Origin: CAYWKU01 sp964459325
GTDB taxonomy: Bacteria; RBG-13-61-14; CAYWKU01
Direction of reading: 5' to 3'
NCBI GenBank assembly: GCA_964459325.1
Contig: CAYWKU010000013.1
Location: 1 to 64,000, forward strand
Length of the DNA stretch: 64,000 nucleotides
The notes under the pieces were generated by a model. That model was not told the DNA's origin, ran no database searches, and was given only the letters and a program-made list of their open reading frames with translations. Shown piece after piece: positions 48,980 to 58,574 of the stretch; within the stretch, counting starts at the first letter, position 1, and every line of letters begins with the position of its first letter. A program made the translations under genes and the position numbers.

Positions 48980-51460
48980 TCAGGAGGAAGCCGGGGCCTC
49001 CTTTTCTTCCTCGGTCTCTTCTTCCCGTTCGGCGAGCTTCACCATGCCGATGAGTTGCTCGTCCCTGGCCAGGTCTATCAGCTTGACTCCCTGGGTGGCC
49101 CGTCCGATGGTACGGGTGTCTTTGACGTTCATGCGGAGTATTTTTCCGCGATTGGTCATGAGCATCACCTGGTCGTCATCGTCCACTTGCAGGGATGAGA
49201 CCACTTTTCCCGTCCTGTCGGTGGTTCTCATGGTGATGACGCCCTTTCCGCCGCGCGATTGCAGCCTGTATTCGTCCACCGGCGTGCGTTTTCCGAAGCC
49301 GTGTTCGCTTGCGGTAAGGATGGTTTTGCCCCGGCTGAGTATGTCCATGCCCACCACGTAATCGTCCGAATCGAGTTCCATGCCCTTGACGCCTCGAGCG
49401 GGTCTGCCCGTTGCCCGGACGGCTTCCTCCTTGAACCGCACGCTTTTTCCCTTGGCGCTGCTCAGGAAAACCTCGCCGTCACCCCTGGTCATTCTTACAC
49501 CCACAAGCTGGTCGTCCTTGTCGATTGTCATGGCGATGATGCCGCCGGCGCGGATGTTTTTGTATGCCATAAGCTCGGTCTTTTTGACTATGCCGTTTTG
49601 AGTCGCCGTGAAGATGTACCAGTCCGGCTCGAAATCCCTTACCGCGAGGAGCTCATAAATATACTCGCCCGCTTCCATGGGCAACAGGTTGATTATAGCC
49701 TTGCCCTTTGCGGCCCTTCCCGCCTGGGGCAGCTCGTGCACCTTCAGACGGTACACTTTGCCTTTGTTGCTGAAAAAGAGCACATTGTCGTGGGTGCTGG
49801 CGACGAACAGGTCCGCTACGAAATCCTCATCGCGGGTGGTCATGCCGGTCCGGCCCTTGCCGCCGCGTTTCTGGGCGCGGTACTGGCTCAGCGCGTTGCG
49901 CTTGATGTATCCCCGATGAGTGACGGTGACCACCATGTCCTCTTCCACGATGAAGTCTTCAATACTGAGGTCGGTGGTTTCGGCGATTATCTGTGTTTTG
50001 CGCTCGTCATTATACCGGTTCTTGATTTCCAACAACTCTTCTCTCACGATGGCGTAGATTTTCTTTTCATCGGCCAGTATTTCCTTCAATTCTTCAATCC
50101 GGGCAATGAGCTGCTCGAGCTCGTCCAAGATTTTCTGCCGCTCCATCGCGGTGAGGCGATGGAGCCTGAGTTCCAGGATGGCCTGGGCCTGCGCTTCGGT
50201 GAGGCCGAAGTTGTTCATCAGGCCCTCGCGGGCTTCGGCGGAGTCCTTTGAGGCGCGTATAAGCTCGATGACCTCGTCCAGGTTGTCCAGGGCGATTTTG
50301 AAGCCTTCGAGTATATGCCGCCTCTCCTCGGCCTTGCGCAACTCGTAAAGGCACCGGCGGGTGATAACCTCGAAGCGATGGTCGAGATAATATTTCAGCG
50401 CTTCCTTCAGCGACATAACCTTCGGCTGGTTGTTTACGATGGCCAGGAGAATCATGCCGAAGTTGACTTGCAGCGGGGTGTGTTTGTATAGCCAGTTGAG
50501 CACCACTTCGGGCACGGCGTCGCGCTTGAGCTCGATGACGACGCGCATACCTTCGCGGTCGGATTCGTCCCTGAGGTCGGCGATGCCGCTTATTTTTTTG
50601 TCGCGCACCAGCTCCGCGATTTTTTCGATAAGGGTGGTTTTGTTTACCTGGTAGGGTATTTCGTTGATGATAATGCTCTGCTTGTCGCCCTTCTTTTCCT
50701 TCTCGACGATTGCTTTGGCCCGGAGGGTTATGGAGCCGCGGCCGGTGTTGTAGGCGGAGATTATGCCGTCGGAGCCGCATATGTAGCCGCCGGTGGGGAA
50801 GTCGGGGCCGGGAAGCTTTTTCAGGAGTCCGTCCAGCTCGACTTCCGGGTTGTCTATCATTTCCACCAGCGCGTCGATGGTTTCTCCCAGGTTGTGAGGC
50901 GGTATGTTGGCGGCCATGCCCACGGCGATGCCCGCCGCGCCGTTCACCAGCAGGTTGGGGAACGCCGACGGCAGCACCACCGGCTCGTTCCGCGAGCCGT
51001 CGTAGTTGGGCGCAAAGTCCACGGTTTCCTTGTCCAGGTCCCTGAGCATTTCCTGGCCCAGACGGGTCATGCGGGCCTCGGTGTAGCGCATGGCCGCCGG
51101 CGGGTCGCCGTCTATACTGCCGAAGTTTCCCTGGCCCTCCACCAGCGTGTAGCGCATTGTGAAGAACTGGGCCATGCGCACCAGCGACGGGTAGACCACC
51201 GCTTCACCGTGCGGGTGGTAGTTACCGCTGACGTCGCCGCAAATCTTCGCGCATTTGCGGTAGGACTTGCCGGGGTAGAGGTTCAGGTCGTTCAACGTGG
51301 TCAGTATGCGGCGATGCACCGGCTTGAGACCGTCCCTGACGTCCGGCAGAGCGCGGGAGATGATGACGGACATCGAGTAGTCGAGGAAACTCTTTTTCAT
51401 CTCCTCCTCGATATCCACGTTGTTGATGGTTTCTTTGAAGTTCAGATAATTATTGTCCAT
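48980..51460 (-). CDS. gyrA: DNA gyrase subunit A (826 aa)
   Basis: GyrA cuts and rejoins DNA to introduce negative supercoils. The active-site Tyr is in AAMRYTEARM (about Tyr126). The C-terminal pinwheel carries the gyrase-specific box QKRGGKG (followed by a second QSRGGKG), so this is gyrase rather than topoisomerase IV. The tail is acidic (EEETEEEKEAP). In the quinolone-resistance region the sequence HPHGEAVVYPSLV has Ala and Pro at the positions of E. coli Ser83 and Asp87. Start: ATG at 51460 is preferred, though a GTG at 51478 is possible. gyrB is not in the window. The AT-rich restriction-modification gene ends about 40 bases upstream. Confidence 0.96.
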   Translation of the reverse strand: MDNNYLNFKETINNVDIEEEMKKSFLDYSMSVIISRALPDVRDGLKPVHRRILTTLNDLNLYPGKSYRKCAKICGDVSGNYHPHGEAVVYPSLVRMAQFFTMRYTLVEGQGNFGSIDGDPPAAMRYTEARMTRLGQEMLRDLDKETVDFAPNYDGSRNEPVVLPSAFPNLLVNGAAGIAVGMAANIPPHNLGETIDALVEMIDNPEVELDGLLKKLPGPDFPTGGYICGSDGIISAYNTGRGSITLRAKAIVEKEKKGDKQSIIINEIPYQVNKTTLIEKIAELVRDKKISGIADLRDESDREGMRVVIELKRDAVPEVVLNWLYKHTPLQVNFGMILLAIVNNQPKVMSLKEALKYYLDHRFEVITRRCLYELRKAEERRHILEGFKIALDNLDEVIELIRASKDSAEAREGLMNNFGLTEAQAQAILELRLHRLTAMERQKILDELEQLIARIEELKEILADEKKIYAIVREELLEIKNRYNDERKTQIIAETTDLSIEDFIVEEDMVVTVTHRGYIKRNALSQYRAQKRGGKGRTGMTTRDEDFVADLFVASTHDNVLFFSNKGKVYRLKVHELPQAGRAAKGKAIINLLPMEAGEYIYELLAVRDFEPDWYIFTATQNGIVKKTELMAYKNIRAGGIIAMTIDKDDQLVGVRMTRGDGEVFLSSAKGKSVRFKEEAVRATGRPARGVKGMELDSDDYVVGMDILSRGKTILTASEHGFGKRTPVDEYRLQSRGGKGVITMRTTDRTGKVVSSLQVDDDDQVMLMTNRGKILRMNVKDTRTIGRATQGVKLIDLARDEQLIGMVKLAEREEETEEEKEAPASS

Positions 51461-51500
51461 TTCTCCTCGATTCCCCACTTTGTTAGACTTTTGCTTGTTA

Positions 51501-54500
51501 TTAGATGTTTTCCTCTATGATTTTCTTTTCTTTTTCGTTAATTCCGTAAAGTTTATACACCAACTCATTAATTTCTTCTTCCAGGTTACTGATTTTATTG
51601 TTTGACTCTTTATCACTAATCCCTTTTTTAGCTATATTCTTTAGTAGCTCCTTATCCTCCGGTACCGGGATTTTCATTATCAAGTTTTTGGAGTTTTTCG
51701 ATTTTGAAAGCACTTCGCTTTTTGTGGCGAGATAAGTCACTACGTAATCCTTAATTTTTTTGTCCTTAATTTCTAAGAAGTCTTTGGAGTTAATATAAAT
51801 TTTATTTCCTTTTGTTGTAATATTTTCAAGTTCTGCATTTTCCCTTACATGAAATGATACTTTTTGAATATTGCATAGTTTATCTGTTTTCTGGCCTTCT
51901 ATAAGGACTCCGACATCAGCAATTTCTTCTTTATACAGATTGAGAATCTCATTAGTCTTTTTGGTAATTTTATCTGCTGTTTTTTTCTTATCAGGTGTAC
52001 CTGGAAGTATTATTGGTATGTTTTTGATGAACCTGTCTTCATATTTATAATATCCACTCTCATGTATAACCCCTACTTGCCTAATATAGAAATTAGTGAT
52101 ATTTGAATTTAGTATGGCCATAAATAATTTTGTCCACTCTTTATACTCATCTTTAATTGGGAGACCATATATGTCAGGTCCAAAGAAGATATCCCCTTGA
52201 TTGTCAATAGAAACGCAGCTTTGTATAGAAAATCCTTGTATAAGTAATTTAATCATTCCATAACTATCCAAGCTTCTAGGAGCGGAATAGGCGTACCAAT
52301 TAGCATTCTTGAGGCTCTTTCGGTTTTTCAGTATCTGTTTATGTTCATCTAAATACTGCCAACATAGTGAAAAACCGTCTTTCAATACGTTTTCTTCCAA
52401 CAGACTGTATTTGCCATCTTTCTTTTGGTAAGGAAATATTAAAACAAGGTTTTTATATGCGGGAAGCCATTTTCCCGCATCCTCAACATAGGGTTTTAAA
52501 ATTTCGGTATCAATCTTGTATTCTTTTCCATTTGATGGACATTTTATGGTTGAGAATAGTTCATCTCTTTTTATAAGCTTTACAACAAAAATGTCTTTTA
52601 ACCCTGTGCTTGACCCCTCAAATATGGCACTGTCTTTCTTTTTTGTTGCTGATATGTCTTTTAGTTTAAGTTCAGCATCACTTAATTTCTTCAACAATTG
52701 CTGTTGGTTATGTGAAACAAAATAGAATCCTTCTTGAGAAAGCGATTCAACAGGTACTGCAAAAGTGTCATAATAATCATTTTTTACGTTATCTTTTATA
52801 TTCTTAACTTTTTTGATATCTCTTTTTATCATATAAGCAAGGTCTTCTTCTGAGAGACTCTGATCTTTCCTATTCAGCAGGCAGACTCTCACAAAATAAT
52901 CCTCAAGATGTTGTTTCTTTAATATTATTATTGAAGGATAATTCAAAGCGTCTTTAAACACTCCAGTATCTTTAAAATCAACAAACTCTTCGATTACAGC
53001 ATTTTCTAAAATATATTCTCTGAGCTTTTCACCGTAATTTACTGTAGCAAACCTATTAGAGCAAATAAATCCTAACTTTCCGTTTTCTTTCAGCCATTGT
53101 AAACCTCGTTCAAAGAATAGAACATAAATATCATAACTCTTTTCTGCTGTAATGTAATTCTTAGCATAATTATTCTTGTCAGCTTTAGAAAGATGCTGCA
53201 CTCGAACATACGGCGGGTTCCCTACTACAAAATCAAACTTTTTATATTTGATAGTATCTACTTCTTCTTGTTCTTTCATGAATGCTGCATGGGCATCATC
53301 CCAAATCTGTCTTTGTGGAGGCGTCTTGTCGAGGGAGTCCGTCCTATATATTCTGAACCTTTCAATTTTATAATCTTTGTATTTCTCTTTTGTTTTTTGG
53401 TACAAATCAATTATCTGGATAAGAATGTTCATCTCTGCAATATGGCATGCAAAGGGGTTAATATCCAAGCCGTATATTCGTTCCTGAATAGCATCAAGGA
53501 TAATTTTTGCTTCATCCGGAGAGAGTCTGCTTAAAATTCCTTTCCATTTTTTAGGGTTTTTCAGTTCTTTTTTGTCAGTCTTGTCGAACTTAATCAGATA
53601 ACGGCTGATTAGCCTTCTGGAAGCCCTAACAAGGAAGCCGCCCGAACCACAGGCGGGGTCAAGCAAATCCTTTGTTTCGATGTCGTCGTTATAGGAATAG
53701 CCAACTGAAGTTAGTATATAATCTATTACTTCAACGGGGGTATAAAATTCTCCAAGTCTTTTCCTTTCCTTTGGAGGCAGATACTTTTCATACAAGTTGC
53801 CCAATATGTCCCTGTCTACGTGAGTGAAGTCGAATTGGTTCAATATCCATAATATGCGGTTTAAGAGTTCATTTAATTCTCCGTCCCCGCTCCTGAACCA
53901 ATCAAGTATACCGATTTCGTAAAAATGAGGATAAAGGTTTTTAGCACTTCTATAAGCAAATTCAAGAATTTCTTTGTTGACATCATCTTCATTGACTCTA
54001 TTTTTCAGAAAACCCCTTAATTGCTCTATCCCTTGATTTGAGATATTTTTTTCAATGAGTTCTTTGTCCTCACAGATTCTTATGAATAACAGTTTGTTAA
54101 GGAGTACATATATTGTCTCCTTGCAAAACACCTCCCTTATCTCGTCCTCGGACTTATCTTCTTTTCCGGAGTATTGCTTCCACAATTCAAAGCCTGAGAA
54201 AGTTCGGTATTTCCCATACTTTTCTTCAATTTTCTGCTTGTATCTTGCAAGTCCGTAACTAAGGTCCCGATTACCTTTGTTGTTCTTGAATTCTTTCTCA
54301 ACTTTATCTAATTCAGCCTGATATTTGTCGTACCCTTCTTTGTATTCCCCGAAAGCCTTCAGTGTGTAACCTAACAACAGGTTATGTGTTATAAAATTTA
54401 ATCTATCGAGAAGCTTATTGAATCCCTCTTCCCTGGTTATATCTATTCGTGCGTAGGTCTCATTAAAATTTTCGTATTTGCTGGGGTCGAACAGGGTTTC

Positions 54501-54965
54501 TTTAGTTAAATTATTAAGGAAGAGTAGTTGGCTTTTTTCTTCACCGGACAAATCTGTTGGTTTTTTAGATGCCAAAACGCTGAAATCCAAGTGAACCATC
54601 AGTTCCGTCAGTTGCTCCTTGACCTCCCACAATTTGAAGTCATGAAAATTTGTCAGACCTATATACCGGGTAGTTTCCTCCAAATATTTGAATGCTTGTT
54701 CTTCATGTTCTTTCTTATCAATACTTTCGGTTGGCCTTTTTGTTTCAATCTTTAATACCGCAAAATCATTTTCATCAATGACGGTAAGATCAGCTCGTTT
54801 TTTTTCCCATTTGATGTATTTGGGCTCATAACCAAGGGCTTTCTCCAGAAAATATTTAACGAATTTATATCTTACATCTAATTCTGAAGAACCTTTTTCA
54901 GTTTCCTTTATGATGGCCTTGAAAGCACTGCAAATTTTCTCTTCAAAATTGTTTCTCGCGGTCAT
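51501..54965 (-). CDS. Type IIG restriction-modification enzyme, Eco57I-like (1154 aa)
   Basis: Restriction, methylation and specificity appear to be joined in one chain. A PD-(D/E)XK nuclease is likely near the N-terminus (Asp59 ... Glu74-X-Lys76 in ADLTVIDENDFAVLKIETKRP). The N6-adenine methyltransferase follows, with motif I DPACGSGGF (about residue 432) and motif IV NPPY (about 581). The region after about 700 resembles the TaqI-like target-recognition part (KSLKNANWYAYSAPRSLDSY; FFGPDIYGLPIKDEYKEW). Length is normal for the group. Base composition is far more AT-rich than lolA and gyrA on either side, evidence of transfer, yet its start overlaps the lolA stop by one base (TAATG). The recognition sequence is unknown. 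Confidence 0.9.
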   Translation of the reverse strand: MTARNNFEEKICSAFKAIIKETEKGSSELDVRYKFVKYFLEKALGYEPKYIKWEKKRADLTVIDENDFAVLKIETKRPTESIDKKEHEEQAFKYLEETTRYIGLTNFHDFKLWEVKEQLTELMVHLDFSVLASKKPTDLSGEEKSQLLFLNNLTKETLFDPSKYENFNETYARIDITREEGFNKLLDRLNFITHNLLLGYTLKAFGEYKEGYDKYQAELDKVEKEFKNNKGNRDLSYGLARYKQKIEEKYGKYRTFSGFELWKQYSGKEDKSEDEIREVFCKETIYVLLNKLLFIRICEDKELIEKNISNQGIEQLRGFLKNRVNEDDVNKEILEFAYRSAKNLYPHFYEIGILDWFRSGDGELNELLNRILWILNQFDFTHVDRDILGNLYEKYLPPKERKRLGEFYTPVEVIDYILTSVGYSYNDDIETKDLLDPACGSGGFLVRASRRLISRYLIKFDKTDKKELKNPKKWKGILSRLSPDEAKIILDAIQERIYGLDINPFACHIAEMNILIQIIDLYQKTKEKYKDYKIERFRIYRTDSLDKTPPQRQIWDDAHAAFMKEQEEVDTIKYKKFDFVVGNPPYVRVQHLSKADKNNYAKNYITAEKSYDIYVLFFERGLQWLKENGKLGFICSNRFATVNYGEKLREYILENAVIEEFVDFKDTGVFKDALNYPSIIILKKQHLEDYFVRVCLLNRKDQSLSEEDLAYMIKRDIKKVKNIKDNVKNDYYDTFAVPVESLSQEGFYFVSHNQQQLLKKLSDAELKLKDISATKKKDSAIFEGSSTGLKDIFVVKLIKRDELFSTIKCPSNGKEYKIDTEILKPYVEDAGKWLPAYKNLVLIFPYQKKDGKYSLLEENVLKDGFSLCWQYLDEHKQILKNRKSLKNANWYAYSAPRSLDSYGMIKLLIQGFSIQSCVSIDNQGDIFFGPDIYGLPIKDEYKEWTKLFMAILNSNITNFYIRQVGVIHESGYYKYEDRFIKNIPIILPGTPDKKKTADKITKKTNEILNLYKEEIADVGVLIEGQKTDKLCNIQKVSFHVRENAELENITTKGNKIYINSKDFLEIKDKKIKDYVVTYLATKSEVLSKSKNSKNLIMKIPVPEDKELLKNIAKKGISDKESNNKISNLEEEINELVYKLYGINEKEKKIIEENI

Positions 54966-55771
54966 TATTTCTTCTCTTCCGGTTTTTTCTTGTCTTTTTC
55001 TTGGGTTTTGCTTTTGTGTTGCTCGACCTCCGACTTTGTTACCGGGAGCATAACTTTAACGCCCTTGGGCACTTTGAAGGCAAACAGCTCGGGCTTCAAT
55101 TCCGGGTTTTCCTTTATATCCGTGAACTTATACCGGTTGATGTTGCCCTGGGCGTCGGTGAACGAGCTGGCGATAACCCTGTATTTTTCCGGGCTTACCA
55201 CCAGTTCCAGGTCGGATATGGCCCTTTTCAGCGCCTTATCCTTAGGCTCGAGCTTGAGCCTGTATCCGGGGGTGGAGCCTTTGGTAGTTTTTCCTATAAG
55301 CTCCACGTTAAAGTCCTTTTTGATGTCGCCCGCGCCGAAGAGGAACCCCTGCGGCACGTCGCCCGCCAGCGCGTCTTCGAGCGGCACCTTGAGCACCTGC
55401 CCGGCGGAGGGGTCGTAGTCCCAGAAAAACTCCCCGTCCACCAGATAAAGCCTTTCGTCCGGCTTTTTGTACTCCCAGCGGATTTTGCCCGGCTTGGAAT
55501 AATATATGACCCCGCTTGCCTCCCGGATGACCTTCTTGAAGACCGGGCTGGACAGGGTCTGGTGGAATTTTACCTTGTAAGTCTCGATTTTCTCGTATCT
55601 TTTCTGGAGACCGTCAACAACCTTCCGTTCGAGCTTGTCGCTTTCGGCCTTCGATGAAGTATCGGCGGCAAAGACCGTCGGCAACGTAAGGAGCATGACG
55701 GTGACCGCAAGTACTTTTACAATCAACCACCGGCCTCGAGGCCCGGTTTCGGAACAATTTTGAATTTTCAT
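54965..55771 (-). CDS. lolA: Outer-membrane lipoprotein carrier protein LolA (268 aa)
   Basis: LolA ferries lipoproteins across the periplasm. A signal peptide (LIVKVLAVTVMLLTLPTVFAAD) is followed by the LolA fold: YKVKFHQTLSSPVFKKVIREASGVIYYSKPGKIRWEYKKPDERLYLVDGEFFWDYDPSAGQVLKVPLEDAL is the characteristic half-barrel. The C-terminus ends in a charged low-complexity tail (KSKTQEKDKKKPEEKK) beyond the usual domain, which makes it about 60 residues longer than the E. coli protein. It is 3 bases from ftsK, a common pairing of these genes. Confidence 0.9.
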   Translation of the reverse strand: MKIQNCSETGPRGRWLIVKVLAVTVMLLTLPTVFAADTSSKAESDKLERKVVDGLQKRYEKIETYKVKFHQTLSSPVFKKVIREASGVIYYSKPGKIRWEYKKPDERLYLVDGEFFWDYDPSAGQVLKVPLEDALAGDVPQGFLFGAGDIKKDFNVELIGKTTKGSTPGYRLKLEPKDKALKRAISDLELVVSPEKYRVIASSFTDAQGNINRYKFTDIKENPELKPELFAFKVPKGVKVMLPVTKSEVEQHKSKTQEKDKKKPEEKK

Positions 55772-55774
55772 AAG

Positions 55775-58048
55775 CTAATTCTCCGCTTGAATCGGGTCTA
55801 TGAGCACTTCGCGGGGTTTCACGCCGTCGCTGGGGCCGACAACTCCTTCGCGCTCCATCTTCTCAATCATCCTCGCAGCACGATTATAACCTACGCGGAG
55901 CCTTCTTTGCAGCATGGATATGGACGCCTGCTTGGTCTGCGCCACTATCTGCACCGCCTCGTCGTAACGCTCGTCGTAATCGTCAATCTCCTCGGCCGGC
56001 TTGGATTCTTCCTCATGCACCACGATGGATTCGTCGTACTCCGGCTCGCCGGTGCTTTTGAGGAACTCGGTTATACGGTTGATTTCGGTTTCCGAGATGA
56101 AAGCGCCGTGCACGCGGCTGAGCCGATGCGCCCCGGGCACCAGCACCAGCATGTCGCCTGAGCCGAGCAGCCTTTCGGCGCCGTTGGCGTCCAGTATGGT
56201 GCGGCTGTCCACCCTGCTGGCCACCTGGAAGCTGATACGCGACGGGAAGTTGGCCTTGATGAGGCCGGTCAACACATCCACGCTGGGCCGCTGGGTGGCC
56301 AGTATCAGGTGAATTCCCGCCGCCCGCGCCATTTGCGCCAGCCGGGCGATGCTTTCCTCGACCTCCCGTGCCGCGACCATCATCAGGTCCGCCAGCTCGT
56401 CTATAATAACCACGATGTAGGGCAGGGGGGCGAAAGGCTCCTTTTCTTCGTCGCCGCTATGCGAACCTTCGGACGGGGCCGATTTTTTCTTTTTGCCCTT
56501 TTTGGCTTCCTCGATGCTTTTGCGCGCCAGTTTGTTGTAGCTGTCCACGTTCCTGACGCCCAACTCGGCCATTTTCCGGTAACGCTCCTCCATCTGCGCC
56601 ACCGCCCATTTCAGGGCGGCCCCCGCCTGCTGCGGCAGGGTTATTACCGGGTGCAACAGGTGCGGGATGTTGTCGTATATGCCCAGCTCCAGCCGCTTCA
56701 AATCTATCATTATGAAGCGTACCTGCTCGGGCGTGGCCTTGTAAAGTATGGAGGTTATCATGGAGTTGAGGCTGACACTTTTTCCCGCTCCGGTGGCCCC
56801 GGCCACCAGAAGGTGGGGCATTTTCTGCAAGTCCACCACCACCGGGAAACCTTCGGTATCCTTACCCAGCCCCAGTGTCAGCTTGCTCTTGTGCTTGGCG
56901 AACTCCTCACAGCCCAGCACTTCCTTCAGGAAAACCGTGTGCCTTACCCGGTTGGGTATTTCGATTCCCACCACGCCCTTGCCGGGCACGGGGGCCACTA
57001 TGCGCACGTTCACCGCCGACAGCGCCAGGGACAAATCGTCGGATAAGTTGGTGATTTTCTGAACTTTTACCCCCGGCGCGGGGGCGAATTCGTAAGTGGT
57101 AATGACCGGCCCGGGGTGAACCTCCACCACTTCGCCCTTGACGCCGTAGTCCTCGAGCTTTTTCTCCAGCAGGCGGGCGTTCATCCTTATGGATTCCCGG
57201 TCTACGTTGTCGTCGCGCTCGGGCGGGTCGGCCAAAAGCTCCAGCGCGGGCAGCTCATACCCCGCCCGCTCCAGCTCGATAAACTCGAAAACCTCCTGCT
57301 TTTCTTCCTTGCGCTCCTTGATTTTGGGGCCTTTGCCCCCTTCCTTTTCTTCGGAATATGCGGGCTGCTTTTCCACTATCTGTGGGGCGGGCCTTTCGCG
57401 GGCCTCCTCCTTTTTCTCCTTCAGAGCCTCCCGGCGGGCTTTTCGTTCCTTATATATAGTCCACAGCCGCCCGAGCAGCTCCCTGAGCGCTACGAGCCGC
57501 CCGACGGCCCATCTGGCCGCCGCGACAAGGCTGCCTCCGGTGGTGAGCATGGTGAACAGAATCCATACCATGGCCAGCACCACCGCCGCGCCGGGACGGT
57601 TGAAAACGGCGGCCAGGCCGTTCAGGCTGACCGAGCCGAGGATGCCTCCGGATTGCATTTGGGCGCCGAAGGCTTGTACATTGCCCCATATCAGGTGCAC
57701 GATGGCGGCCAGGGATATTGTCCAGGGTATGAAGGCGGCTATTTTCAAGCTAAGGTAGCGGATTTTTCGCTTTGTAAACAGGAGCTTAGCGCAGTATACC
57801 AGCACTAGGGGAAAAATGAACGAGGTCAGGCCGATGCTCTGGACGAGCAGGTCGCTGACCTTGGCCCCTGCGATGCCGCCCAGGTTGCGGGGCTCGATGT
57901 CGAGGCTTACCGAGCCTATGCCGGGGTCGGACGGGGTGTAGCGGATAAGGCTCAAAGTGAGGAACAGGGCCAGAAAAACAAACACCAACCCTATGGCCTC
58001 ACGCCCAAAGCGGGAGAGCCCTCGCTCCTGTGTATTTTCGCTTCCCAT
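55775..58048 (-). CDS. ftsK: DNA translocase FtsK/SpoIIIE (757 aa)
   Basis: FtsK pumps chromosome ends across the division septum. Four N-terminal membrane helices (AIGLVFVFLALFLTLSLI; GLTSFIFPLVLVYCAKLLF; AAFIPWTISLAAIVHLIW; VVLAMVWILFTML) anchor it, followed by a charged linker (about 190-260), the alpha domain (ELLADPPERDDNVD...GVKGEVVEVHPGPVITTYEF), the RecA-like motor with Walker A GATGAGKS (about residue 418) and Walker B VVIIDELADLMM, and a gamma winged-helix domain (QASISMLQRRLRVGYNRAARMIEKMEREGVVGP) that reads polar KOPS-type sequences. All parts are complete. It leads the leftward run ftsK-lolA. Confidence 0.95.
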   Translation of the reverse strand: MGSENTQERGLSRFGREAIGLVFVFLALFLTLSLIRYTPSDPGIGSVSLDIEPRNLGGIAGAKVSDLLVQSIGLTSFIFPLVLVYCAKLLFTKRKIRYLSLKIAAFIPWTISLAAIVHLIWGNVQAFGAQMQSGGILGSVSLNGLAAVFNRPGAAVVLAMVWILFTMLTTGGSLVAAARWAVGRLVALRELLGRLWTIYKERKARREALKEKKEEARERPAPQIVEKQPAYSEEKEGGKGPKIKERKEEKQEVFEFIELERAGYELPALELLADPPERDDNVDRESIRMNARLLEKKLEDYGVKGEVVEVHPGPVITTYEFAPAPGVKVQKITNLSDDLSLALSAVNVRIVAPVPGKGVVGIEIPNRVRHTVFLKEVLGCEEFAKHKSKLTLGLGKDTEGFPVVVDLQKMPHLLVAGATGAGKSVSLNSMITSILYKATPEQVRFIMIDLKRLELGIYDNIPHLLHPVITLPQQAGAALKWAVAQMEERYRKMAELGVRNVDSYNKLARKSIEEAKKGKKKKSAPSEGSHSGDEEKEPFAPLPYIVVIIDELADLMMVAAREVEESIARLAQMARAAGIHLILATQRPSVDVLTGLIKANFPSRISFQVASRVDSRTILDANGAERLLGSGDMLVLVPGAHRLSRVHGAFISETEINRITEFLKSTGEPEYDESIVVHEEESKPAEEIDDYDERYDEAVQIVAQTKQASISMLQRRLRVGYNRAARMIEKMEREGVVGPSDGVKPREVLIDPIQAEN

Positions 58049-58092
58049 AGCGCTTTTTTCGCGCCCTCCTGACCACTATATATTGATAATAG

Positions 58093-58121
58093 AGTTTAGC
58101 GAAAACCCTATATATTGTCAA
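58093..58121 (-). promoter_or_regulatory. Promoter of ftsK
   Basis: On the minus strand: TTGACA (58121-58116, exact), a 17-base spacer, and TAAACT (58098-58093). Two near-identical direct repeats (CTATATATTGATAATAG at 58076-58092 and CTATATATTGTCAATAG at 58109-58125) cover the -35 region and the area just after the -10, a possible binding pair for a regulator. Confidence 0.5.
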
Positions 58122-58189
58122 TAGCGACCGTTTTCGGGAAAAATGTTTCACGTTAAACACTTACGCCCGGAAGGGGAGGGGGAAACGGC

Positions 58190-58217
58190 AGGCCCGGCAC
58201 TCCTGCCGGGCATTTTT
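58190..58217 (+). repeat. Repeat family D, copy 1
   Basis: GCCCGGCACTCCTGCCGGGC followed by ATTTTT, a stem with a 6-base loop and a T-run, so it could double as a terminator. An identical core lies at 60058-60087. Confidence 0.75.
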
Positions 58218-58241
58218 CCGGGGGATTACATCGCGGGGCGC

Positions 58242-58262
58242 CCCGGACGTTATACGTCCGGG
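58242..58262. repeat. Repeat family C, copy 2
   Basis: CCCGGACGTTATACGTCCGG, the same palindromic arms as at 27856-27876, without the TTTCTTGTTG lead. Confidence 0.65.
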
Positions 58263-58341
58263 TCCACGTAAGGGGACAAGAAAATTCATCATTAAAGTTG
58301 CGGATTTAGAAACGAAATTTTCATCAAAAAAACAGGGGAAA

Positions 58342-58387
58342 GTTTCTTGTTGCTAAAGCAACCCCGACGTGTAACGTCGGGGCCACC
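58342..58387 (+). repeat. Repeat family C, copy 3
   Basis: GTTTCTTGTTGCTAAAGCAA followed by the palindrome CCCCGACGTGTAACGTCGGG and GCCACC. The arm is shortened by compensated changes. Confidence 0.65.
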
Positions 58388-58400
58388 CGCAAATAATTTC

Positions 58401-58477
58401 ACGCCAGGGCGCGAAGCCTGACGGCCAGGGAGCGCAAAGAATATAACTTTTTTTAGCGTTCCCGGCGGCTTTGCGTG
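58401..58477. repeat. Repeat family E, copy 2
   Basis: ACGCCAGGGCGCGAAG, then CGCAAAGAA and CTTTGCG arms around a T-run. It is a diverged partner of 27646-27690. Confidence 0.5.
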
Positions 58478-58574
58478 AGGTTCCTTAAACACCCCCCCAA
58501 ATATGCCCGTACCTTACCTTTACGAACGATGCCGGTGTGTGCTACTTTTGGTAAGCCTTAATCGGCCTCATCTC

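Larger units (their letters stand above)
58049..58574. other. Gene-free stretch with the ftsK promoter and repeats
   Basis: These 526 bases between divergent ftsK and the NAD kinase gene hold the ftsK promoter region and copies of repeat families C, D and E. The start chosen for the NAD kinase (58575) leaves the frame from 58503 non-coding. Confidence 0.6.

Noticed and set aside
51501..54965. BREX-type PglX or Type I HsdM methyltransferase
   Set aside because: An N-terminal PD-(D/E)XK motif and a C-terminal specificity region are in the same chain, and no other BREX or HsdR/HsdS genes are nearby, so Type IIG fits better.
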